64,000 nucleotides of DNA from Pestalotiopsis fici W106-1. Lineage: Eukaryota > Ascomycota > Sordariomycetes > Amphisphaeriales > Sporocadaceae. Positions 13,901 through 22,600 of the stretch are shown here, piece after piece. Each line of letters starts with the position of its first letter. Position 1 is the first letter of the stretch. The stretch covers positions 1,132,685 to 1,196,684 of the forward strand of contig NW_006917099.1 of the NCBI RefSeq assembly GCF_000516985.1. The letters run 5' to 3'. Position numbers and translations under genes: made by a program. The notes under the pieces are model-generated. The model searched no databases and had not been told where the DNA came from. It saw only the letters and a program-made list of their open reading frames with translations.

Positions 13901-14297
13901 CAATCTTGCTCTTCCAGCCAAACTCAATGAGGATTCGCAGACATTTGATCGTGAGCTCCGTCAGACGGACAGGGAATTGCTGCTGGTAGCGCAAGATGTT
14001 TGAAAGAGGGAAGAATATGTAGCCGGCAAGCTTCTCATCCAAGATGGAGGCGTCCTTCTTGACCTGGCGTTCGAGGGCATCCGAGACCTCCTCAGTCACG
14101 GCAATGAGCTGCTTAGCTACGGCTCGCTTGTCCTGGGAGCGCACGGCCAAGTCGTTGATGGCGACACAGCGCGGCTTAAGCTGCAACAGAGATTTAGCGG
14201 GGCGTGTCCCGAGAGGGCCGACTGTGTAAAAGCGGCACAAACGTTCACCTACCTCCTGGAAGAATTCAGTCCTCGCTGTCGACGATATGGACTCCAT
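10929..14297 (-). CDS. TTI1: TTI1, TTT-complex HEAT-repeat protein
   Basis: Tti1 works with Tel2 and Tti2 as a co-chaperone that matures PI3K-like kinases (TOR, ATM/Tel1, ATR/Mec1). The product is an all-helical HEAT-repeat protein. Exons are 14297-14253 and 14180-10929; the 72-nt intron (GTAGGT..TTGCAG) was placed because removing it joins EFFQE to LKPRCVAINDLAV. The result is 1098 residues, within the family range. Family-like stretches include FFPLSNILRYQQQFP and ECLRILIEFGW-like text (here KCLRILIEFGWK) near the N-terminus, and DQESFVVTSACKALSALCAS near the C-terminus. A charged insert rich in Lys, Arg, Glu and Asp lies at about two-thirds of the length (KDLSRRSDRKKRRL). The GTG three bases upstream of the ATG is not taken as the start. 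Assignment rests on overall pattern recognition, not a database search. Confidence 0.8.
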   Translation of the reverse strand: MESISSTARTEFFQEVGERLCRFYTVGPLGTRPAKSLLQLKPRCVAINDLAVRSQDKRAVAKQLIAVTEEVSDALERQVKKDASILDEKLAGYIFFPLSNILRYQQQFPVRLTELTIKCLRILIEFGWKSKIEPDLSQQLLIFLTYVIGGVPGETRKEAIPEETTIESLRALASLIAATGSSTAGSKSLVEDKNLPTIGHTISVILDTVNKGETAEVQLEALHVVDAVFTAIKQPAILASFLPGIVSSLTKLLSPPPAWKTPRKVLVKGIAALKSVLVNVLADIKVTKLLKEITDSKDGKSKDEKDSAVDNQIFTAPWLKATASQIKIALASILKLRTHKSEDVQTALERLCIGLLDECRQSLSICTAILVETAMVLSAEEENHSLIQAGLNTSLVDLTSIYPELIDVVKTTVYNFVTSLPRIMQSSDENVKQQAIRNLLKGQRLLSTLRIDSSTLNDTMAASLRDSVSTLLSSGVKSNVAELSSTDLVLSSGDLAATAQSTQFQPFLMNHSVQKSTRNELLTLIAKSGTFAQHATLARDMIEYLRESTGNSQVASYWLSFELVKAGLASSSELDEFLDFGSADTNEDHEELLQELYIFSVELLNSDEDAEVLDWRLQSLALEVAAYTASRMKADFRPELIDVLYPISTNLGSLVPQLREHAIIALNSIAMSCGYANVADLVIENVDYMLNSVSLRLNTFDISPASTQVLRMMIRLTGPRLIPYLDDVVASIFGALENYHGYPLFVENLFAVLAEVVNQGAKSNQLLLEDDSRSTTDHQKHPRQMVKIEDIVKDLSRRSDRKKRRLNENDEIETINHPEKPWKRGKTGEESPEDDEEEPSQDVEKKPPTTTTYTLLTRITSLTQHYLTSPTPSLRKSLLDLLAMVCPALSPDEETFLPVVNSIWPVLLERLYDQESFVVTSACKALSALCASAGDFLSSRVETTWSDGLRKWIAKRKSLALGNSSTSKRRMVDSKQRIINTNASSDLVMPIRSAGGLEAKEPLKPLDLSSTTPTKGAVVGGGLGEFTQARQIWEAVQELLVAIVSFVRIDDDMFDDILALFGGDGLARNQEAKKALEAVNEDAVWLVLYEEGRVDLLNQPENATEVEFVELCRPNSQSIAAG

Positions 14298-14726
14298 CAC
14301 GGAGTGGTTGCATGATGTTCACAGGGATCTCTTGAAAAGCAGTTTTGTCGGCGAGCGGATTGGGAAAACTGGATTCGGCGAGCGGATTGGGAAAGCTGGA
14401 TTCCGGATGATGGTCGAATTAGAAGAGTGTACGGAATATGGATTATGCACATGGATCCTACCGCTGAGTGCGCGCGTTTAGTGGATGCCCCACTAATGTA
14501 ACCCATTGGGTCACCCCACCATCATGAGAGACAACCGAGCAGCACTCGCTTGATTAGGTGTTCTCCTACTTACACCTTACAGGCCAGGTCCAATCTCTAT
14601 AAAGTTGTGCATGTTTCTGTCTCTACTGTTACTTTCGTTTTCCTAACGAGTGATTCGATATTACCCGTTCATTCATCCAATTACTTTCTCGTTCTATACC
14701 CCGAATACAAATTTTACACCAGCAGA
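14298..14726. promoter_or_regulatory. Divergent promoter, TTI1 / DUF1749 hydrolase
   Basis: The 429 bp between the two divergent start codons must contain both promoters. Visible elements are a 27-bp tandem duplication near the TTI1 side (14350-14403) and a short inverted repeat TTAGTGG-5 nt-CCACTAA at 14478-14496 that includes the decamer CCCCACTAAT. A pyrimidine-rich stretch precedes the hydrolase ATG. Confidence 0.6.
14350..14403. repeat. 27-bp tandem duplication
   Basis: Two adjacent copies of a 27-base unit that begins GGCGAGCGGATTGGGAAA and ends CTGGATTC, at 14350-14376 and 14377-14403, differing at one base (A/G). It lies 53 bp upstream of the TTI1 ATG, in its likely 5' leader. Confidence 0.9.
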
Positions 14727-15891
14727 ATGACATCATCGGCACCTTTTACCACGACGGTGCATCCTTTCAAGTCGCCAACGCGGCATGCATGCGCCTATGA
14801 GTCTGGACTCTCGTCTGCCAAGAATGCCTTGGTTTTCATGTATGTCATTTAAGAAAAAAGATTTTCTTCATATCTCGACGTCTTCTTGTCCGAGGTAACC
14901 GGCGATAACGATAGTTTGGCCGAGAGTTCAGTATTCTTGGCCCAAGTACCCATGAGAGAATCAACTGACAGCAATGCAAAGTGGTGGACTAGGCGATGGT
15001 CCTCATACTGTTCCGTACCCGCGAGCCATCGCCAAGGCATTGGAAAGCCGTCCCGAGCTCAGCTTTTCCGTCTTCGAGTTCAGACTAAAGAGTTCTTTCA
15101 ATGGCTTTGGCTTTGTTCGTCTCGCGGACGACGTTGCCGATATATCTGCGCTGGTCAAGTACCTACGCAGCATTGGCAAGGAAAAGGTGGTATTAATTGG
15201 CCACTCGACTGGCTGCCAGGTATGCATAATCAAACGATTTCTTCGTCGTGTTCTCTCCGGATCTATGCTCAACGGGTAATTAGGATATCATGGAATACAC
15301 ATCGCCTGCGTATTCTGATATTGCCGACGTCGAGGCTTTCATTCTTCAGGCACCCGTTGCGGACCGCGGAGCTCTTGAGCTGGTACTGGGACGACAATTG
15401 CTAGATGAGAGTGTTAGAGTAGCCAAGGAACTCATCGATGCAGGCAATGGTACTGCCATTGTTCCCATCAAGGAGACGCAAACCATCTTTGGTATCGTTT
15501 CGGCTCAGCGCTGGTACGCGCTAGCAGCACCCGAGTAAGTCGACCACTCAATAGCACCTGTTTTTCTCAACACATTCCAAACATGGCGAGCTAAATGGTA
15601 CGCAGTGGCGAAGACAACTACTTCTCACCAGACCTTATTGATGCCGTGGCTGGATCATATTGGTCGAGAATCAAGAAGCCGTTGCTCATCCTTCACTCGG
15701 GCTCAGACGAGTATATGCCTCCTACAGTCGACAAGACCAGCTTGATCCAGAAGTGGAAGAGCCTCTGCCGTCCAGGTATTGCTAGCGATCTATCTGGCTG
15801 CATTCCCGGAGCAGACCACAGAGTGGAGACGGCAGACTCCGAGAAGTGGTTGGTTGAGACTGTCGTCAAATTTTTGGACAACTTGAAATAA
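14727..15891 (+). CDS. DUF1749-family alpha/beta hydrolase
   Basis: Predicted soluble serine hydrolase of the fungal DUF1749 family, the family that includes the siderophore esterase SidJ of Aspergillus; the true substrate here is unknown. Exons are 14727-14839, 14982-15219, 15284-15534 and 15606-15891, giving 295 residues. The introns (142, 64 and 71 nt) all have GT..AG ends and keep frame. The nucleophile elbow GHSTGCQ (GxSxG) sits at the end of exon 2 and continues as DIMEYTS, the usual family text. A candidate acid is in HSGSDEYMP and the candidate catalytic His in PGADHRVE near the C-terminus. The early glycine-rich turn GGLGDG fits an oxyanion-hole strand. No signal peptide is evident, so a cytosolic location is likely. 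It is divergent from TTI1 and followed by a P450; a functional link to either is not shown. Confidence 0.85.
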
Positions 15892-16338
15892 CTTATGTTC
15901 TGTGAGTATTTGATGTCTGACCACAACACTGCCTCAACAGCGACTAATGGCTTTGTCTGTCGACAAGAAGCATAGCGTTCAATCTTACTGATGAGACCTT
16001 GCCGCACAATTTGATGGTCTACAGCTTTGTATGGAATTCAGTACATAATAGATCTTTCTGAATATACAGTCGCATCGACGTTTATATTCCAGTTGTGGGA
16101 TTCCAGTAGTGTGTGCCTATTGTGTCTACTGTTTAGGTTGAGTGAGATGAGATAGTTGCTCCGAAGTCGCCTGGTAGTTCAGAATGTTTCCCGTTCTTAC
16201 TCGCCGTTTTCTTTCAGACAGATCGTAGTTGGTATAGCCGAACATGACTACTAACAAAGTCTATGTGGATAAGAGAATAGAATAAAGAACGTCGTCTCAG
16301 TATTCTAGTAATGAGTCTTAGTCATTGAATTCCCCAGC

Positions 16339-16377
16339 CTATTAGTGGGCATTTTGCTTCGACTTCCCCACTAATAG
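16339..16377. repeat. Inverted repeat CTATTAGTGGG / CCCACTAATAG
   Basis: Perfect 11-bp arms at 16339-16349 and 16367-16377 separated by 17 bp, 244 bp upstream of the P450 ATG. The arms contain the decamer seen in other intergenic regions of this window. It could be a dimeric transcription-factor site or a remnant terminal repeat. Confidence 0.75.
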
Positions 16378-16547
16378 CATGGCCCCACTCCGAACGAGGG
16401 CAGCGATAAGGCACCGCAAGACAACCTCGGTCTCTTGAATATCACTACTGAAAATGTATCCTTTGCTTCTATATTAGTTATACATTTGCACTTGTGCCAT
16501 ACACGAAGTGCTTGTCACCCGGAAAGCTTCATACTATCAGCAGCAAT

Positions 16548-16599
16548 GTAAGTGGACGTCCCCGGAATGCTACTCGCCTGCTAATGTCAATGGTCATAG
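16548..16599 (+). other. Probable 5' UTR intron of the P450 gene
   Basis: A GTAAGT donor at 16548, a GCTAATG branch-like site near 16580 and a CATAG acceptor at 16599 form a 52-nt intron of typical fungal shape, ending 21 nt before the ATG at 16621. It is inferred from splice signals only. Confidence 0.45.
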
Positions 16600-16620
16600 T
16601 TTGGGCCAGCCACGACAACG

Positions 16621-18445
16621 ATGGCACTCTTAAGCCCTTTTCTCCTGGTTCTTGGGTTGTTCGTCTTGGTTGGTTCTTATATATGGACCTGCCTGACATC
16701 GCCTTTGCGTAAATTGCCTGGTCCAAAGCTCGCCTCATTCACTTCTTTTGCCATCAAGTGGCATGAATTCCACGCCAACCGGACCAGATATGTCCATCAA
16801 CTCCACGAGACTTATGGCCCAGTAGTGCGAATCGCACCAAATGAGGTCTCGTTTGCGTCAGTTGAGGGTGTGAAGGAGATCTATTCATCTGGTGGCAGTG
16901 GTTATGACAAGACTGAGTTCTACAACTTATTTCAGGTGTATGGAAGGAGGTGAGCCTATCGTTGATATCGTCCATAACTCCACCGACCAGCATGACTCAT
17001 ATTCGCTATAGAACCATGTTCAGTACTCTGAACAAGAATGACGTAAGTGATGAATTCTTCAAGTAGAAATGGTATGCTGACTTTGGTAAAGCATGCCAAG
17101 AAAAAGAGAATCCTCGCAGATCGCTATGCCAATACAAACATCATGCGCTCCGCATCAATGGACGGTATCAAAGAGCGCTCTGAAAGGTTTATCGAGCAGT
17201 GCACCGCCTCTGTGGGTGGGACTTTGGATATATTTGTGAGTGTCTTTTCCTTTCTTTCCACGGCCCGGGCTAACATAATTATAGATATGCGAGTTATCCA
17301 ACTATTCATCAATGCCTTATGCTGACCTCTTTCAGTTCTGCATGCTTATGCCTTTGATTGTGTAAGCCATCACCTGTTTCATCCCTATGGTTCGGACTCG
17401 ATTCGTAACCAGGATGACGCCGAGATTATGAAACAAGTCACTTTCGACGATAGTCTCCAAAGTAGGTTGTCTTTGTGCACTCACGCGTCGTAGAGCAGTC
17501 ATTAATGTTTCAAGATCGGCTGATTCGTTACTACAACCCGACTCTCCATTGGCTCATTGGGGGCGTTCTTTCAATATATGCAAAGCCCAGGGAAACGCCT
17601 TTGGCGGATGACCTGGTTTTGAGCGCTACTGCCAAGACCGATCCGTCGCCCTTTACCCTTCTGAGTCGAATGGAAGAAAAGGGACACGACTTGGAGCATC
17701 TGGACATGGCGGCCGAATGCTTGGATCACATGGCTGCTGGCATCGATACTACGGGAGGTGAGTTGAGTCACACGCTGATTATAAATCCTCATCTGCTGAC
17801 GACAGCTGCTTCAGATGCCCTCTGTTTCCTCATGTGGGAGATATCGCAGCCGAGATCCCGGATAGTACAGACGCGGCTGCAGCAGGAGATCCAGGCACAC
17901 AAAGACTTGACCCCGGAGAAACTGCCGTACCTAGAGGCGGTCGTCCTCGAAGGGCTCAGATGCTTTCCGGCGATACCAATGTCCCTTCCGCGATATGTAC
18001 CAAGCGGCGGGCGGACGATTGACGGCTACTTTATTCCAGAAAAGACCATCGTCAGCAGCCAGGCGTTTTCGACACATCGTATCAATGAGGATGTGTTTCC
18101 AGAACCCAACACTTTTAACCCAGACAGATGGTTGGCGCCAACGGGAGATAAGGAGCGGAAGCAGTTATTCTTTGCCTTTGCAAGCGGAGGTCGTGGGTGT
18201 GTTGGGAAACAGTATGCATTTACAAAATGTTACCAAACTTGAAACAATTTCACTGACCAGATTTGAGCAGCTTGGCACTAGCAGAGATGAAGACACTTCT
18301 CGTGGATGTATATTCGCGCTTCACAACACTGCCAGACGAGTCCATGACGTCTGACATGATGGAGATGTCGGACCAGCTGATTTCATCTCAGCCGCTGGGG
18401 AAAAAGTGCTTGATGAAGTTTGTGCCGCTGGATGCAGAACATTAA
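16621..18445 (+). CDS. Cytochrome P450 monooxygenase (fungal, membrane-anchored)
   Basis: Haem-thiolate monooxygenase, probably on the ER membrane with NADPH-P450 reductase as partner; substrate unknown. Exons: 16621-16949, 17012-17042, 17092-17239, 17336-17461, 17515-17757, 17806-18211 and 18271-18445, giving 485 residues. The N-terminal hydrophobic anchor (LLSPFLLVLGLFVLVGSYIW) is followed by the proline hinge KLPGPKLAS. The I-helix AAGIDTTGAA, K-helix ExxR (EGLR), the FNPDRW segment and the haem loop FASGGRGCVG (Cys near residue 424) are all present, so the enzyme looks intact. The donor of the third exon is uncertain: the strong GTGAGT at 17236 breaks the frame, while GTGTCT four bases later keeps it and yields LHAYAFDCV, expected text for the family. 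The gene is co-oriented with the ABC transporter downstream, which suggests xenobiotic or secondary metabolism. Confidence 0.9.
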
Positions 18446-19618
18446 CATGCCATGGCATAAGTTGCATTGATTTTGATTTCGATAAAGCCGATATTCTGGC
18501 CAGATACACATCATGTCGAAATTCTTGGAAGAGGTATTGCGAGATTAGTAAGTGTCATGATTGCACTCTGTGATCAAGACCACTGCATGTTAATTAGCTC
18601 CATTATCAGGCTGAATAGGATACGTAGTGAGGAGAACAGACCAGAATTTGTTTAAAAAAAAAATCCACAGAAGATTGCTAAGCATCTAAAGTATTGCTTC
18701 GAAAATGATGAGCGGTGTGTGTGCAGCTTCTAGGCAACACGTTGCGATAGTTCTTACGTGAGGGGTCGACTAGTATTGTCTCAGAGTCATGTTGAATCTC
18801 GCTGAGACGCGAGTAATCCCGGGAAGGGGGAAAAAGAAAGTAAACCTGCGATCGTCGCGTCTGCATAGACAAAATGCTGTATCCACCTCTGGTTGGACTG
18901 GCACCCGCGCTCAAAGGGATATAAATCATGTATGACAAAGAGGTTGCTTCTGACAACGTTTACGGTGCGTTTAAAAGCAATGTTTGGTGGTAATATGGCG
19001 TCTGTCATTGGCTACTCGGTATATACCATGTAGTCACAGACAGGCATTCCATCTGACAAGCAGGCAAAAAAACGTGCCGTCATCCGCCATCGACTTTCAA
19101 GCATTTCGGGAATCTCACTTGAATCTCAAGAAAAGGCCTGGGGTTGACGAGGGGTGGAAATTGCTAAGCAATAAGGTCGGTAGGTACCCCACCCATGGGC
19201 CAAGGTACCCGACGGCTTGGGCCAAATTTGACCAGTGCGCGTACGCCCTAGCAGCTAGCGGTCTTAGCGTGGCTTGCTGACAAAAGCCGGAAAGAAGCCT
19301 TCTGAAGCCCACCGATTGCTCGGCGATAGTGACGGAAGGTCCGTCGCCAGGCAGCGCAGCGGCTCCAGCGGAATCGTCATTCATTGACCCAAAATTCGCC
19401 GTTTTTCCCAGAAGGGCCAATGACTACAAGGGACCGCCATCCTCTTTCCCTTTTCTGTTTCGCATCCCATTTCGCGTGATATCTACGTGATATTGCAACA
19501 GCTCCAATTCCCACGCCTGCTTGCCAATTGATTGATTGCAGACCAGCTACGTCGCAGCAGCATCTGATATGATTACGGCCTTCCATTCCAGCAGATAAGC
19601 TTCAGCTTCGGTCCGGTC
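18446..19618. other. Intergenic region, P450 / ABC transporter
   Basis: About 1.2 kb containing the P450 3' end and the ABC transporter promoter. GC-rich short repeats occur around 19180-19230 (GGTACC and TGGGCCAA each appear more than once). The sequence just before the ATG at 19619 is C/T-rich. No additional gene was seen. Confidence 0.55.
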
Positions 19619-22600
19619 ATGCTCTTCAGCGACGACCTGCCGCAGCAGCAGGTCCTCCAATCGTCCGGCTCCTTTACCGGATACCGCCCGCAACTCCAAC
19701 AGCTCGGCCACCACTACCTCAGCGCCTCGGAAGACTTCAAGCAGCCACTATGCGGTAACGAGGAGGGCTGGGGTCCATTGAGCCCCTTCCGATATGATTT
19801 CACGCCCTGCTTCATTGACGTATGGGTCGCTGCGGTCGCCGTCTTTGGTATTGTCTTTGGAGCCTTGGCTCTGTGGTATGTCTTGAGGAAATCAAAGGCC
19901 GCCGACGTGGCCAAGGATTGGCACTTTTGGACCAAACAAGTACGTTTTGCCCTTGCTTCCGCTCACCTGCCATCATAGTGTCACTGGTGCAAACAGAAAC
20001 AAGACTCGACTAACATGCCGATCAGTCACTTCTAGGTCTCGTCATTGCAGATATCGTCGTCCAGTTCGCCTTTCAAATAGTCAGCCTTCCCAACGTTTGG
20101 TACGGAGACTTTCGAGTCCTGACGACCGTCCTCACCTTTGTCTCCCTATGGATGGTATTTGCGATCCAGTGGTCTGAGCACGCTCGGTCACGCTACGCTA
20201 ATGGCGTCGTGCTCTTTTACTGGCTTTTCCTGCTCCTGGTCTTTGCAGTGAAGCTGCGTTCCCTGGTCTCGCAGCAAATCTACGACACGAGCCTGCCATA
20301 CTTTGTGGCTTACACCGTCGGAGTGGGACTCTCTGCTGTCGCATTCGTGTTTGAATGGTTTTGGCCAAAGACGGCAAGTGCATATGAGGCATTGGTCGAT
20401 GATGATGGAGCCGAGTGTCCGGCCGAGTATGCTACGGTCTTTTCCAGGCTCACCTTTTCGTGGATGACACCTATGATGAAGTTTGGCTACAAAAACTATC
20501 TGACCGAGGAAGATCTTTGGGGCCTGGCACCAAGTGACAAGACATCTACCACTGGTAGCCAATTCGACAATGCTTGGAAGTACGAGCTTGAGCATCGAAA
20601 GCACCCATCCCTGTGGTTGGCGCTGTTCAAGGCGTACGGAGGGCCATACATGCTTGCCACTGTTTTCAAGATATTCAACGATCTATCAGCTTTCGCTCAA
20701 CCCCAACTGCTTCGTCTCCTGATTGCCTTTGTGGCTTCATACTACTACAAGGACCAGGAACCGCAGCCTCCGATCAGGGGTGCGGCTATCGCGCTCGGCA
20801 TGTTTTTCGTTGCTTGCTTGCAGACAAGCATGATTGTATGTGTATCCGAATATTCAAATCAAGAAATAACTCGACTAACCAGTTGTGCAGCACCAATATT
20901 TCCAGCTCAGTTTCGTAACTGGTATGCGCATCAAAGCTGGGCTGTCAGCCGCCATCTACAAAAAGGCTCTGAAACTGTCTCCCGAGGGAAGGGCCACCAA
21001 GACTACTGGTGACATTGTCAACTACATGGCCGTTGACGCCCAGCGTCTCCAGGATTTGACCCAGTTTGCTCAGCAGGTTTGGTCTGCGCCATTTCAGATC
21101 ATCATTTGCATGGTGTCCCTGTATCAATTGGTCGGATGGTCAATGCTCGCGGGTATTGGTGTCATGATTATCATGATTCCCATCAATGGCTTCATTGCTA
21201 GATTTATGAAGCGTCTGCAAAAGACCCAAATGGAAAACAAGGATGCTCGAAGCCGATTGATTGCTGAAATCATCAACAATATGAAGAGCATCAAGCTTTA
21301 TGCATGGAGTACCGCTTTCATGAACAAGCTCAACCACGTCAGAAATGACAGGGAGCTCCACAATCTGCGCAAGATTGGTGCTGGTCAAGCGGTTGCCAAC
21401 TTTACATGGTCTACTACACCATTTTTGGTCTCATGCTCGACATTTGCCGTCTTCGTCCTGACTCAGGACCGGCCACTGTCGACCGAGATTGTGTTCCCAG
21501 CCTTGGCCTTGTTCAACATGCTCACGTTCCCACTGGCAGTCCTTCCCATGGTTATCACATCAATCATTGAAGCAACCGTGGCTGTTGGTCGTCTCACGGC
21601 GTATTTTGAGGCTGAAGAAGTGCAACCAGACGCAGTGGAGATCGAGGCCGCCGCCGAGGAACGTGGTGAAGAGACAGTCATCATTCGCGATGGCCATTTC
21701 TCTTGGGACAGACATGGATCCAAGAATGTTCTCAGAGAAATCCACTTTGTCGCGCACAAGGGCGAGCTTACATGCGTCGTTGGACGAGTAGGCTCTGGAA
21801 AATCATCTTTGCTTCAGGCTGTCTTGGGTGACTTGTGGAAGGAGAAGGGCGACGTGAGGGTCAGAGGCAATGTTGCCTATGTTGCTCAACAGCCTTGGAT
21901 CATGAACGCCACAGTCAAGGAGAACGTCATCTTCGGTCACCGTTATGATTCCAACTTTTACGAGAAAACTGTCAAGGCTTGCGCTCTGCTCGATGATTTC
22001 ACCCAACTGCCCGATGGTGACGAAACGGTCGTGGGAGAAAGGGGTATCTCCCTCAGCGGCGGTCAAAAAGCACGTGTTGCACTTGCGCGCGCTGTCTACG
22101 CTCGTGCAGATATCTATCTGCTCGACGATGTTTTATCTGCTGTGGATTCCCATGTTGGAAGGCACCTTATTGACAATGTTCTTGGCTCCAGGGGTCTCCT
22201 CGGTTCCAAGTGCCGAATCCTTGCGACAAATGCAATCTCTGTCCTATCCTCGGCGGATTATGTCTATCAGCTGAAAGACGGCGAGATTCATGAAAAGGGA
22301 ACCTTCCCGCAACTAATGGCAATGCGAGGAGGCATTTCCGAGCTCGTCAAATCAACTGGGCAAGACTCTGGTCCAGCGTCCGAGGCACAAAGTCCAGAAG
22401 GTTCCTCCAGCGAAGCATCTTCTACGTACATGGAACCCGACGTGATTGACAAGGAAGAAATGGAAGAGGCCCAAGAAGGTGTATCGGAGTTGGCTCCCAT
22501 AAAGACTGGAGGTTCCTCGCGTACGCAGAAGCGAACTGGCAGCATGTCAACGTTGCGACGCGCAAGTGCAGCTAGCTTCAAGGGCCCTCGTGGCAAGCTT

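Larger units (their letters stand above)
15892..16620. other. Intergenic region, hydrolase 3' / P450 promoter
   Basis: About 730 bp. It holds the hydrolase 3' UTR, an 11-bp perfect inverted repeat at 16339-16377, a T/A-rich stretch near 16465 and a probable leader intron of the P450. No other ORF is supported. Confidence 0.55.
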
